Under the pieces are notes generated by a model. It had not been told where the DNA came from. It saw nothing but the letters and a program-made list of their open reading frames with translations, and made no database searches. A stretch of 64,000 nucleotides of DNA from Acanthochlamys bracteata. Lineage: Eukaryota > Streptophyta > Magnoliopsida > Pandanales > Velloziaceae. The translations under genes were made by a program, and so were the position numbers. The DNA lies in contig CM034133.1 of assembly GCA_019914995.1 (NCBI GenBank), positions 1,674,001-1,738,000 on the forward strand, written 5' to 3'. Below are positions 1 through 12,636 of the stretch, in pieces (the first letter of the stretch is position 1; every line of letters starts with the position of its first letter).

Positions 1-1287
1 ATTTTAAAATAATATTCAAATATTAAATTTTATATTTTGTATTTATTTGTTATTAAAATGTATTTGAAAGTAAATTTTTGTAATTTTCAATTTAAATTTT
101 AGAAGTGAAATTTTATGTGAGAAAAGCTGAAGTTTTATTTTTATATTTATATTGATTTGAAAGTCATAATAAATTTTAAAGTGTGAGTTTTTAAGAGAAA
201 AAATAAATTAAAAGTGTTGGTAAACACACTCTTAGATATATCTCATTATCTAGATGACCGAAATACTATTGTACCATGGTTAAAGATGTGTAGAGGAGAT
301 TCTATTGAAGGACCGCTTTGCATTTCCCCTTCTAACATTCCCTCGTGCATGTTGCTTCTGTGCTATTGTCTCGTTTTAATAATGAAAATGATAGTGGACT
401 CGTTGCACAGTGCTCAATATTCTGTCGCCAGCGTGTTTACAATGATTTGAAATTTTTTGACACATGAAAAACAGTTGTTTCTCCTCAGAGTCGGAGGTGC
501 AGGATTGAGCGTGAAACAATGTGCTTCGTTTCATTAGTTTCAGAATAACATTAGATCACATAACGTGGAGGTTCTGCCCAAGCAGCAGGTTAATTTTCAG
601 GCATTTGAAATGCGTTGAAAGTATTTACAATTTTTTTATAAATAAAAAATATTTTTTATTTTTATTTAAAAAAATAAATAATACTAATAATAAAAATTTA
701 TAACATAACTTTTTTATATTTATTAAATTTTATAAAATATTATTACACATTTATTTAAAATATAAATTAAAATAATTTTAAAATATCTTTTTCAGAACGT
801 ACTTCCAAAATGAAGCCTCAGTCTCTACATCTTGCTTGAATTGGTGGGGAATTATCCTGAGTATTTGTATGTGAAAATGTTGCAGGTGATACAACGATAT
901 ACGCAATATATCTCATTTGGTCGCACATCCTCGTACAAATCGAACACAAGGTAGTTAACTTTTATACTCGTATCACAATAAAATGGGTAAACCTGATGTA
1001 AAAAAAAAAATCTGAAAGCTTCTTGCATATGTCCCTGGACATCTTATTCTGAATTACTAATCACAAAAGAGCAACTATAAAACATAAATGCACATGCTAT
1101 CAAAAACATTAGATTGCTATCACATGCCTCTCAATTTTCAACCTTAAAAACTTTTGAGACACCCTATAGTGTACTATGCTCTTATGAGTATCTCCACTGT
1201 TATAATTTACAAGTAGAGGTGAAATCTGCTGAAGTAGTTCATGTTTCACCTGCCTAGGCAACAATGTCTAAATGCACCTGGACAGTG
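1..1287. other. AT-rich intergenic DNA and 3' flank of the phosphatase gene
   Basis: I see no convincing gene here. Bases 1-210 are AT-rich and resemble the dispersed AT-rich repeat found elsewhere in the window (for example 4245-4508). Short open frames at 214-450 and 521-703 have no recognisable family, splice context or codon character. The part nearest 1288 should contain the 3' UTR of the minus-strand phosphatase gene, but I cannot place a polyadenylation site with confidence. Confidence 0.5.
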
Positions 1288-3975
1288 CTAAGTGGCCTCT
1301 GAAGAAGGGATGCCTTGCTGCTGAAACCATTCCGGTATGTGAAATTTCTCATGAAGAACTGGCCTGACATCCTTTTGAAGAGACAAGTGCTTCAGCAATG
1401 GGAGAATAACCTCCATAAGCTGTTTTTTAGAAACAGAAATAGGACATTATATCCTTACATTCAACAAAAGAAAACAAAATGGAACTGAAATCACCGATTG
1501 GCATGTTGAGAAACTTGCAGTCATGTTACCTGTACATCATAAGGCTGCCCAGCAGAAAATGGAACACAAGGTATTCCATTTAGTGGTTGCAGCAAGAAAC
1601 TGAATGGATTGTTGTCAACAATTACAATTCTACCAAAATCATTTGATATACAGGAAAGGTCCTTGACATGTTCTCGATACTTCCTGCATATAAAAAGGCA
1701 AGGCAAGATCCTTTTCAATGATGAGCACACATTTTATACCTGAGGTTTTCATAACTTCTAGAAATCTAAGATAATAGGCACACTTCTGAAAGGCTTCAAA
1801 GTTGCATAACAGACAATGAAACCTAGAGGCATCTCTAATTCCATGTAGGACTAACCTCTAGGTCTTTCAAATATCTTAAAGATAGTGCCATACTTCTGAA
1901 AGATAGAGATTTCCAAAAGATCAATCAAAGTTAATCATTTCAACAAAGTTATGTTTTTCATGAGAGCCAATTGCATTTGGAGATCAATAAGCCTGACCAC
2001 ATCCAGTGGAATCATTCTGATTCCAGGAACTAGTTAGTCGAAATCTCATATTGCTTTCAACTTTAAACTAGCAGGTAGAGGGGATAACGATTTTGTACCT
2101 TCCACCATGAACATATTAGTTGATTTACTAAACCATTGGAGAAGTAAGCCTACAAGAATATGAAGGCTAGCTTCAATACCAGGATTCTATGTGCTGTCCT
2201 AGTTATAGGCAATTTCCACATTTTTCCAGAAAGATCCTCAATTGAGCACACCCAGAAATTCTCTCATTCTACCCAAGGTCCGTCAACTTAAGTAACAGAA
2301 AGATCACACCAAGGCAAACACAACTAAATAATAGGAGCTTCTAAGGATACCCAGATGATTGAGCAAGTACGAAGGATACCAATACTCTAAGAAGTGGCTA
2401 CTAATACATAAAGTAACATCCTTCATATCCAAACAGGAATTGCTACAAACAGGTAGCTACAATATGAATCCAACCTTCTATTGCCGATCAAACCAATGCA
2501 ATACAGTTGCTATACACTAACTCTGACAAAATGGTTCTTTGGGAAAAACCAAATTCAATAATAAGTCCACTATATACTTTTAGAAGGATCTCTATTTTCA
2601 TTGTACTTACGTGCTGACTGTTGCTGGACGATAAAGACGAAGACTAAAAATATTCTTGGTATCAATTCTATCAACAAGGGGTCTAGCATAACCTGAAAAG
2701 GAACGAGCAGAAATACTTAGTTGCTGTAATCACATGAAGATAGCAAGCGAAACAACTTCAACCATAAGAAATGTAAAACTAAGTATACAAAGAGACCTTC
2801 AAGACCAGCTGTGAAGAGAATAAGATCAGCAAATTCACTAATCTGTTGTAAGAATTCATGCAGGCCAGGTCGTTCAAATACTGTAACATAGTTCACCCTC
2901 TCTTTCCCATCGGCATCCTTCAAACAGAAAGAAGGTACATTTCAACTCTTTTGGCATTTGAATATGGAATCAAAATAAAAACTCGGCCTTACCTTCTCTG
3001 TTGAAATGCATTCCAACTCAAAACACTTGAGACCTGCCTCAATTGCTTGCTCACGAACGATACTAGGTAGAGTTGATGACTCGTATGCACATACTAAAGT
3101 TTCATCCAAATCCAGCACAACCTGCATGAAATCAGAAAATCAGATGACTAATGAAAAGGATGAGCAACATCCATTGATGGAAATAGCAGTTCAGAATAAA
3201 CGTATCATAGTTAATAATAAATTTCTTATTAAATAGGTTCGGCCCCAAAAAACAGTTCTTATGATCATGCAAGAGCAACCAACCTTTTCAAACAAACCTA
3301 ATGTATGTACAAACACTGACAGCTTGCCACACAAAATAACTGTTTTGGGGGGATATGAAACCTACAATTCTCCTTTTTACTTAACTCATATTTATCTAAA
3401 TACCAAAATTTTACATCCATCACCGTGAAGCTATTTAGTGAATGAGTAGCAAAACAGCAACCTTTCAACAAACAGGTCAAGTCCAATGAAAGAACAGTGC
3501 CACAATCAATAACACACAACTATAAAAGCAGCTAAAACTCATCAGAAAATCTTTACAACAACATACTAGACAAGAATTACTTCACCCAGTTCACATCAAC
3601 ACTACTACTTCAATAACATTCCAACAAAGCATTTAAGAGGATTGAAACCAAAAGAAAACTTACAGTGAGCCTACCGAGGGTTTCTTCCTGCTGTTGACGT
3701 GGCGGTGAGGTTTCCATCGGAGGTTCAACGGGAAGCGGCTTGAAGCCAGCAGCGGCAGGGTCCGGTGTCCACGTCAGTGGAAGTCGAAGCCCAACGAGGG
3801 AAAGTAACCGAGCCAAAGACGGCGGCGCCGGAGCAACAACGCCACGAACGACTTGAATCACTAGCTGCAGAATCACACCGAGCCAACCGGCCACAACCCT
3901 CCAGGCAGCTTGTATGACAGCTTTCCCACCCTTCTCCGTGGCTGCGGCTGCCGCCGCCGGCGCCAGCTCAGCCAT
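1288..3975 (-). CDS. HAD-superfamily SCP1/FCP1-like small phosphatase (NIF domain)
   Basis: Predicted phosphatase of the NLI-interacting-factor (SCP/FCP1-like) branch of the HAD superfamily. Six exons join in one frame to 309 residues: 3975-3664, 3121-2993, 2917-2797, 2692-2611, 1683-1530, 1419-1288. The catalytic motif DLDET (DxDxT) is at residues 108-112, right at the start of exon 2. LILFTAG and IVIVDNNP match the later HAD motifs. Residues about 15-50 are Ala/Val/Leu-rich and could be a membrane-associated or transit segment; that is inference. The frame stays open upstream to 4152, but the ATG at 3975 (MAELAP) is preferred because the upstream part looks like 5' UTR and lies next to Ala-rich coding. 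Family members dephosphorylate proteins such as the RNA polymerase II CTD; the substrate of this one is unknown. It could also be described as TIM50-like. Confidence 0.88.
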
Positions 3976-4244
3976 CGCCGAAATTGGGAAGAGAGAAATT
4001 CGATCAACCGAAAGAAAAGAAAAGAAATTCGTGAAGCAAAACGAAACAAAAAAAGACTTGTAAGGATAAATTCGAGAAGACGAAGGGACAAGTAGCCACC
4101 GTGGAGTGGGACCCATCAACAGTGTTGTTTGTCTATAATTTTTGGGCTCCATGGCGGCTGGCCGGCGATCGCGATCGATGTAGCGGGGAAAGAATAAAAA
4201 AAAGAAAAGGAAAAGATTTCAAAACAGTACATCGTAATCACTTG

Positions 4245-4508
4245 TTTTAAATGCTCCATAACTTAGTTATGTAAAAATAAAAAATAAAATTTTTTAAAAA
4301 ATAAATTGAAAATAGAATTTAGTTTTTATATTTTAGATGATTATTAAAATGAATTGGAAGTAAATTTTAAAAAATATATATAGTAGAACTTAAGTTTTAT
4401 TTATATAAAATTAAAAATTTGAATTCTCAGTTTTATTTATAATTAAAATGTAAGTGAAATTCCAATTCTAACGAAAAAAGTGAAGTTCTATTTTCTTAAA
4501 ATACGCTC
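4245..4508. repeat. AT-rich dispersed repeat (MITE-like)
   Basis: An AT-rich block upstream of the phosphatase gene, starting near GTTTTAAATGCTCC and ending near CTTAAAATACGCTC. Its order of short motifs (AAATAAAATTTTTTAAAAAA, then TTTTTATATTTTAG, then a block close to AACGAAAAAA) matches the copies at 24341-24635 and 27261-27542. The ends look weakly inverted. I call it a decayed member of a local MITE-like family; without alignment its borders are approximate. Confidence 0.45.
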
Positions 4509-5320
4509 TAAAAGTATTTAATTTTATACAGGTATCCTTTGTTTTCTTTAACTTCAAATAATATACACTAAAAAAACCTTTTGGTGCTAAATACGAGTGT
4601 AGAGTGACTACATTGAAAAATATATCCATGCAGAAAAGTAGACCGAAAAGAGCGGGAAAACCGTGAGTTGAGATCCGGCGATTAGATTCAAACAGGTAAC
4701 AACTTCACCTAACCCTAAGAAACATGACAGGTCTAACATTTGCTGCCAATTATGTAGGCCCAGTGGTTAGATGGTGAACAGCGAGAAGGGTCTGGGATGT
4801 TTGTGTTAGTTTTTGTCGCGATTTAATTAATGGTGTTTTTTAAAGTAAACCGTGAGTGACTGGGTTAACAAACAACTTGAATAATACACAAATAAGTGTT
4901 GAAAGTTTCTTTAAGTGTCTGTATGACTTGTGGTGTGGGTCCCACTGACAGACTGTAATGACAGTGGACGTGCTGGAGAAGTATTTTTTAATATTTAAAA
5001 ACTTCATTAAACAATTTTTTCGACGTTAATTACTTACTTAATTTCAGAATTTTCAGCACGTACTATTGAACGCAATAAACAATTATGGACTATTGGTGTA
5101 AGGCCCATTAACAAGGTGTTGGGCCTTTCTTGTAACCGAGAAAAGAGAAGGAAACCCGCACAACACATTCGCATCACTGCTTCCGTTTTTTATTTTTTCG
5201 TTTTTCTTGGTCTTCTTGTTTCAGAAATAAAAATCGAAGCTTTTCTTTTCTTTTTCTTTTATTGTGTCTTGTTCACCGATCGCCTGCAGCGGTAGTTGTC
5301 TTTCTTCTGTGATTATTTTA

Positions 5321-8300
5321 ATGGAAACGGGTTCTAATCCACGTACCGTGGAAGAGATCTTCAAGGACTTCGCCGCTCGTCGCGCCGCCGTTGCTCGTGC
5401 CCTCACCACCGGTACTCTCTCACACACTCTCTTCTTCTTCTTCATAACCAACTAGTCGTATTTCACCATTGCTGATCATGGTCTTTAACTCTTGCCAGAT
5501 GTAAATGAATTCTACAATCTTTGTGACCCAGGTTAGTAGTCTTGAATAATCACTCGTTGGTGTTCGCTGCAATTAAATTGCCTGGTTTGTTTTGGTATGG
5601 TGGTTATTATGTATTGAAATTTGCAGAAAAGGATAATTTGTGTTTGTATGGGCACCCCAACGATACTTGGGAGGTTACGTTACCGGCCGAAGAGGTGCCG
5701 CCGGAGTTGCCAGAACCGGTTCTTGGGATTAATTTTGCGAGGGACGGGATGGATAGAAAGGACTGGCTTTCGCTCGTTGCAGTTCACAGCGACTCCTGGC
5801 TTCTTTCTGTTGCGTTCTATCTTGGTGCTCGGTTGAATCGTAATGAGAGGTGATCACTTTGGACTCTTCTTGCTTTCTATCTTCGTAATTTGGTTTGAAC
5901 ATTGTGCATATCTAATTGAGTTTGAGTTCATATAGGTGGAATCTTTATTAACGCTAGGACTTTATTTATGAGATGAGACAGCTAAGTGTTTTGGTTGCTC
6001 TCATCAATTTCGTGCATGAGGATACATAGCAAAACTTCTTTTGATCAACATTAAAGTCTTACAATTGACTAGAAAGTGTTGTCATTTTGTAGTGTTTGAT
6101 TTACAGCCTACATTGTAGGAGTACGATAGTTGATCATGAATCCAAATACATACTTGGAGACAAGCGAAGAGTGTATTTTATGCATGTCTAGGTCTACGTG
6201 GCTGATGCAGTACATAGTCTATGCCAGTATATGATAACTTGTATAGAAGTGTTATGTGACCAACTACAGGAGATTTGTAGGAGGCATGGTGTTATATATC
6301 AATGTTTTCTGAGTAAATGGATCATGCTAATTGCTGTTGATACTTGCATGCTCCTAGCATTTTATAGAACAGCAAGGGAAGTGTTGTCGCACTTGACAGT
6401 TATGGACTAAGAGGATCCTTTTTAATGTTTAAACTTCCCTTTTTAAAAAGTGCTTAAAAATTGCTGAATTTTCATCATTCGTAGGCCTAAAAGCTGAACA
6501 TTTCTAGTAGTGCATCCTCTGATTATTGTTCATGGATATTATAACTTATGATACCAAGTTGTAAGTTTCATCGTCTATTTATGAGTATTTGAAGTAGGCA
6601 CCCTGTTCAAAGGCATATGAAAGATGTTGGATGTATAAAGAAAATCATTGCTTGAAGTTGTTGGATGTATGGATTTCTCTATTTAAGGTCTGGTACCTAA
6701 AGGCATATGTGTGGCTTGAAGAATCAGGAAAAGCTTTCTTAAATTTGAAGTTCTCTCATGTGCTTAAACGTCTGAGTGATAACATGTCAGTTTTACCTTA
6801 TGACAACTCTTGAAAAAAAATATGGTAACTGGTTGGAAGAAATAAAATTGGAGTTTGCACACTGGTATCCAATTTGTGATGTTCTTTCATATGATTTTCG
6901 AATCTATACTATGTTTGAGCACTTCGCACATCTTCGGTGGATTTATTGCAGATCCTTTAACTGATATGGTGGAATATAAACTTGCAAAGTATAATAATAT
7001 TTTTGAAAAGTGGCTAACAATCCAGGTTTTTTTAAAGATGTGTCAAGCATTTCAAAATTTCCATTCTCATATATGGCAAAACTTGTAGGTAACTGGTCAT
7101 TCAGCAGGTCACTTTGAGAAGTCTTATATGTAATAAAGTTATTTAGTATAAATAACACTCACATAAAGTCGACATTTGCACATAAGATGGACATCTTATG
7201 TAGAAAGTGTGATGAGACACAAATGTGGTCAACATGTGTGCATGTATAAATATGCAGAAGGATGCTTGTTGTTCACGAAAATACCATGGCTTGTTTTAGT
7301 TGAATAGGATTTATATATAACCTTTCTATTCTTGGGCATTTTCTATTTCTTAGTCAGCTCAAAACTGCAAAGGTTGTGTTACCAAGAAATAGTTTTGACA
7401 TTTGGCAAGGAGCTTTAAGAACCCAACATAGTCAAATGTGCAATTTTTACTTGAGGGTCAAAATGTTCAATATTGAAGAAGATTTCTGTTTGGATCTAGC
7501 AGGTAGACATCCTCTGGCATGATGAGCATCTTCTGAAGACTGTGGTTCTGGGTTCCCGTTCCAGAGTTGTCAGGGATTTTGTAATTTTATACTTGTCGGC
7601 TGTTGCAGGCTTACAAAACGCTGCTATGGTAGAAAAGCTGCTCTGGCAGTGCCAAGCTGCTTTGATGTTGGTTGTGCTTCAGTTCATGTTTCTTTAGTTT
7701 GTCAGCATTTTAAGGCTTAGTTCTCTAATACTTTCGTCTGATAGATGTTTACTAATTATAGACATTAGTTTATTGCCAAGGATTGTTTCTAACGAGATAA
7801 GTATGTAGCATCTTTGTCGGGTTTAAAACATTGTTACTGCCTTCTAGAATTGCATGGCACTATGTCAAGTTAGTTCACATATGTTTGAGAGATTTTACTG
7901 GCATGTGGAGCTCATAGATAGCATGTAAGACATATTATTAGCAAAATTCTGGGGCCTGAGTTTTTCCTTTTTATTTCAATTGGCAGGAAGCGCTTATTTA
8001 GCCTGATAAATGATCTTCCAACTGTCTATGAGGTTTTGACAGACAGAAGGCATTCGAGGGAAAAGGCTGGCATGGATGCTGGAAGTAAATCCAAAGTATC
8101 TACAAAGGTGAGAAAGAGACCATTTGCAGCTGGTTACTAGCTATGCTTCATGTTAATGTGATCAACATGCTGTTTTTCAGAGGTCTAATGATGTCAAGGT
8201 TAAAGCCAATTCCAAGCCAGCTGATGACAGGTACAGTGATGAGGATGATGAGCACAGTGAAACCATTTGTGGGACTTGTGGTGACAACTACAGTTCAGAT

Positions 8301-8432
8301 GAGTTTTGGATTTGCTGTGATGTATGTGAGAGGTGGTTTCATGGAAAATGTGTGAAAATTACTCCTGCAAAAGCTGAGACCATAAAGCAATACAAGTGCC
8401 CCAACTGCAGCTCAAAGAAGAGCAGGCAGTAA
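5321..8432 (+). CDS. Alfin-like (AL) PHD-finger protein
   Basis: Plant-specific Alfin-like histone reader. Five exons: 5321-5411, 5499-5531, 5627-5849, 7987-8107, 8181-8432, giving 239 residues. The N-terminal Alfin (DUF3594) domain occupies about residues 8-135 and includes [18 protein letters not shown] and [13 protein letters not shown] short acidic linker ([10 protein letters not shown]) follows, then a C-terminal PHD finger (about 185-234) with the C4-H-C3 pattern from CGTC through CCDVC, WFHGKC and CPNC. The family's PHD binds H3K4me2/3 in the nucleus and links to PRC1 and seed-gene silencing; that role is family knowledge. Exon borders and phases match known AL genes. The length is normal. 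Intron 3 is long (about 2.1 kb). The exact AL subgroup cannot be decided by eye. Confidence 0.95.
5850..7986 (+). other. Long intron 3 of the Alfin-like gene
   Basis: A 2.1-kb intron with a GTGATC donor and a TTGGCAG acceptor. Several short open frames occur inside it on both strands (for example around 6198-6410 and 6855-7088). None has family resemblance or consistent splice borders, so I treat them as chance. No transposon ends were recognised. Confidence 0.6.
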
Positions 8433-9382
8433 GTACTGCCTGTTGATCGTTTATTACTGGGAAAATAATCAAGCCTCGCTCTGTTTAGCAGAGATAGCAG
8501 TAGGTCGTTATCCTGATAGGTTTCAGTTTGCTATCAAGAAAACAGTTGATATATTTACAGATGGATGACTTCCTTGTAACTGGATTTTTTTTGAGAATCT
8601 GTAGATGCAATATTATGATACCATTGAATGCTGAAGGGATGTATACTTCTGCATGTAACTTGGATAGGAAATAGTTAAAGAAGTTTTGTGACCCTAATCT
8701 ATGTTATATTTTCACGTTGGTGATCAGCAACTGATTGTATTCTGCATTGTGTATGCATCTGTTAGATGGATCCGGATAGAACTTCACTCCAAAAGCTACC
8801 TAGCTATAAGAGTGTTCAAATAACACGACATGACTAAGTGATATTTTGGCTAAAAAATTAGTTCTGATATTTATCATCATTTAGTTTAAAATTTATATTT
8901 AAAAAAAAAATCACTTTTGGAAAAGTTTGTTAGAGATGTGTGGAACTGTTTTGTTCAAATGCTTTTATAGCAGGAATCATTTACCAGCTATTATTGCGTA
9001 CGCCAGAACCATCCATGCCTTTTACGCCGGAACCGTGCTAGTGCGTGTCTGAAAGTGCTTATAAATTTTTTTTAAATTTTTTAAAATAAGTTCTATTTTT
9101 TTATTTTCTAAAACATAAGAAAAATATATAATAAAAAAATCTTACTACGAAAATTTATAAAATTTTTAAATACTTATAAAATATATATTAAAAAATATAA
9201 AATAAAAAAAATGTTTATAAATCTTTTTTCCGTTACAAATTTTTATTTCATATTTTTTTATAAAAATTTTACAGATCTTATTATTTATATATTTTTTATA
9301 AAATTAAAAAATAAGTTTTTGAAAAAACTTTTTGGAATATATTTTTTCAGAAAAATTCGTCATAATAACTTCCTTTTGTCGG
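8433..9382. other. 3' flank of the Alfin-like gene and AT-rich DNA
   Basis: The first 400 bases are probably 3' UTR and downstream flank. From about 9050 to 9360 the sequence becomes a T/A-rich block with partly inverted ends, probably another decayed MITE-like repeat. No gene is seen. Confidence 0.45.
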
Positions 9383-9391
9383 AATGTCACT
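9383..9391. repeat. Left 9-bp target site duplication of a MULE-type MITE
   Basis: AATGTCACT, repeated exactly at 9836-9844 immediately after the right end of the element. Confidence 0.75.
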
Positions 9392-9835
9392 TATAGATGC
9401 AAAAATGGGCGGGCCGGGCTGGCCCGAATCGGACCAGCCCGAGCCAAATTAATAGACCGGGTCGAACCAGTCCGGCTCGGTTTTATTTCTCAGAATCCGG
9501 TCCGGCTTATTTACCAGATTTATATTTTAATTTTATATAAAAAAATAGAAATTAAAAATTATTTTTAAAATAAAATTAAAACATAAATATTTTTTATTTT
9601 TTAAATTTATTTTTTAATAATATAAAAATATTTTTTATTGAAATTTGATCTGGTCAACGGTCCATATTGACCGGTCAATATGAATAGTATCCGAACAGGT
9701 GGGCCGCCCGACAGACAACATAATCGGCCCGTCTTGTCCGTTGAACCGGTCCGGACCAGCTCAATTCTGTCACTATTTATCGGGCTGGACGGGCCGTTGG
9801 CTGGACTGTTTGGTTCGGCCCATTTTTACATCTCT
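9392..9835. mobile_element. Non-autonomous Mutator-like MITE (444 bp)
   Basis: The left end reads AGATGCAAAAATGGGC; the right end, reverse-complemented, reads AGATGTAAAAATGGGC. GC-rich subterminal blocks (runs of GGGCC and CCGG) follow on both sides of an AT-rich core. The element is flanked by an exact 9-bp direct repeat, AATGTCACT, the usual duplication size for Mutator-like elements. No transposase is encoded. Superfamily assignment rests on the 9-bp duplication and the inverted ends. Confidence 0.75.
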
Positions 9836-11665
9836 AATGTCACTGCACTCCGCTTGTCAGAATGTCACTGATGGAATTTGTTCTTCTTGGGCTTGTTAGC
9901 TGTGATAGACCAGATCCAGCAACTGATTCTGGGCCGTGAACTAAGAATCATTGGATGTGAGCATTACATATGAAATAGCTTGTGTTAAATGGGCCATTCC
10001 CACGCATTTCTATGGTTAGGTTGGACTCAATTATTTAATTAATTGAATTCTTGTGGGCCTGTAAACTCACACATTACCACAATGAAGTTCATTTATCAGT
10101 AAGTAGGCTTCTTAAATGTTTTTAACCAATAACGTAAGTCAGTAACCAATATCCATAGTGCGTGTTTACATAATCTCTGAACTGAAATTTTATAAGTAAA
10201 TTTTTTTCAATAAATTTAAAAGTGAGTTTAAATTTTATTTATTTTTTGTTAAAAATAAATTTAAAAGTAAAATTTTACTATAATATAAATTTGAAAATGA
10301 AATTATTGGCAGAAAAATTAAGTTTCATTTTTATATTTTATTTATTTTGAAAGTAAATTTGAAGTAAGTTTTGTCCAAAAAGAATGAATTCAAACTTTAA
10401 GGAAAAAATACTTTGCATGCAACTACTAGCTAGTTAATATTCTGCAAAAGCAGTTTAGAATATATATCAATTTAATTAGATTTTTTAAAAATTTTATTTT
10501 ATATTATTTTTTATATAATTAAATCTAAATATTATTCTTAAATATTTTTAATTATAATTAAATCTAAAGAATAATTCTATTTATAAAATAAAATTTAATC
10601 TAAAATAATTGCTACACGCTTTTAGTAAGCTGAAAATGTGGAATCAAATCTTAAATATTCACCATTTGTTTAGGTATGTATGGATGAAACACGCTTGATA
10701 TATTTTAGACACAATGTCTGCGCCGCCGGAACTATCCAAATTACAAAATCTTTGAGAGACGTTTTAATCTACTACTTGCATATATTAACATTAACATACT
10801 TAGCGGCTAATCCAAAAGATTAACTCCTCCCAGATTTTCATTCCATCTTTTTGTTCTCTTTCTTATTCTCCTAGTTTTTTTTTTAATACAAACAAAATCA
10901 CAAACAACTCCAAGTGGTCACTCATGGCCTTAACACACAGCTCTTGAACAGAAAGCTCACTTACCAATATTAATTTGAATTAATATTCCTTAATCCCTAA
11001 TTAAGCTATTTATTATTAGATTAGACTCTCATTGATACACTCTTGAAACTATATTCTTCTTCAACTGTAGAATAACTATAAGTTTTGACCAAATTTTTCA
11101 TTGAACGAACGAGTGAACGCGATGTGCCACGTAGGACAGACCAAGATATTCAATCAATCTTCTGACCACATTGACTATTAAATCCAAATTTTAATTATTT
11201 TTTTTTCTTGTTCATGTACCTCCCTGCACATACACAAGAATCTTACTTAATCCCCAAGTTCATTTCATATTCTTAGCTCCCAAGTTTACCACCCAAACAA
11301 TCCCAACGGATCACCAAAACCAAATCCATACCCGTTTAATGTAGCTACGAAATTTCTAATTAAGTAAACGGGTTAACGACAAGCCCGTTAAGATAACGGG
11401 CACCGGAAAGAAGGTTGTGGCGTAATGGTGACGCGAAACAGACGCACGCGCGCAAGCAATCACAGAAAAAATGAAAAAAAAAAAAGAAATTGGAAAATTG
11501 AAAAAGCAAATGGGAATGCAAGCAGTTTGCGCGTTGACAGATATCGAAATTTCTCTTTCGCTTCTTCTGCGTCCCCACACATTTCTCTCTTCTTCGATTT
11601 TCCTAGAATCAATCAATCGATTCCATTTTGTTTCTCTTCTCTTCTACGTTGCACTCACACACTCA
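9836..11665. other. Intergenic DNA and trihelix gene promoter
   Basis: The first 9 bases are the right target duplication of the MITE. From about 10160 to 10380 there is another copy-like stretch of the AT-rich repeat family. The last few hundred bases before 11666 are likely the promoter and 5' UTR of the trihelix gene. No other gene is visible. Confidence 0.5.
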
Positions 11666-12636
11666 ATGGATCCACACCAACACCAACAACAGCAGCAGCA
11701 GCAAGAAGGATTCAGTAATCCCTATATCAACGTGAAGATTAATCCACCCGATCAGCAACAGCGGGAGCAGACGGCAGCAATCGTGGCACCGGAGAGAGTG
11801 CCGCAGTGGTCGCAAGTTGAAACGGCGGAGTTACTTGCGATTAGAGCTGAGCTTGATGCGAGTTTCCTCGAGACCAAACGGAATAAACCGCTTTGGGATT
11901 CTGTTTCTGCTCGTATGCATGCTAAAGGATTTCCGAGAACTCCTGATCAGTGCAAGTCTAAGTGGAAAAATCTGCTTACGAGATTTAAGGTTTAATTTGC
12001 TCGACGACCGATCGATCAATCAATGCCTGTTACTGGTTTTTCTGTTTTTGACAAGGATTGAATTGGTTTACATGTTTCGTGTAGGGGAGCGAAGCAATGG
12101 AGGCGGAAACGAGCAGAACATTTCCGTTCCAGGAAGAGATGCAGCGGATTTTTTCTGGTAGAATGGAACGATTGCTTAGTTTCGAAGAAGAGAAAGGGAA
12201 ACACGTGCAACCACAAACCGAAGAGTACTGCACCGAGGAAGAATTGCAAAGAGAAGACGAAGAAGAAGAAGAAGAAGAGGAGGAGGAGGAGACGGAGTTG
12301 AGAAAGAAGAAAGGAAAGAGAAGGCGAAAACGGGGAGATCAGGAAGAATCGACGACGGCAGCATCTGTGAAGCATGCATTGAGGAAGATTATAAAATGGC
12401 AAGCGGAGATGGACGAGAGATGGTTTAGGGAATGGGAGAGAAGGGAGACTGAGAGAAGGTTGCAGGAAGAACAATGGAGGAGATCCATGCATGCAATCCA
12501 ACAAGAAAGGATTGCAATGGAAGAGCAATGGCGGGCGAGGGAAGAAGAACGACGGGCGAGGGAAGAGGAGCGGGCCGAAAGGCGGCACGATCTCATCACT
12601 GCGATTCTCACCAGGCTTGCCGAAAAGGGATTGTAG
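11666..12636 (+). CDS. GT-3-type trihelix transcription factor
   Basis: Nuclear DNA-binding protein of the GT-3a/GT-3b branch of trihelix factors. Two exons, 11666-11989 and 12085-12636, encode 291 residues. Residues 5-13 are Gln-rich. The trihelix (Myb/SANT-like) domain is at about 46-108, with the three conserved Trp residues at 48, 77 and 100 and the motif DQCKSKWKNLL. Exon 2 carries the phenylalanine/basic middle part (RTFPFQEEMQRIF), a run of Glu near residues 160-173, a KKKGKRRRKR nuclear localisation-like stretch, and a long charged C-terminal coiled coil rich in Glu and Arg. One trihelix domain plus a coiled coil fits GT-3; Arabidopsis GT-3b is of similar length. The start ATG is the first in frame with the polyGln region; the open frame extends upstream without family similarity. 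Confidence 0.92.

Noticed and set aside
3976-4152. Upstream extension of the phosphatase open frame (MEPKNYRQTT...)
   Set aside because: The frame is open by chance into the 5' UTR; the family-like Ala-rich N-terminus starts at the ATG at 3975.
12016-12611. Long minus-strand frames opposite the trihelix gene
   Set aside because: Leu/Pro/Phe-rich readings caused by the GAA/GAG-rich coding strand.
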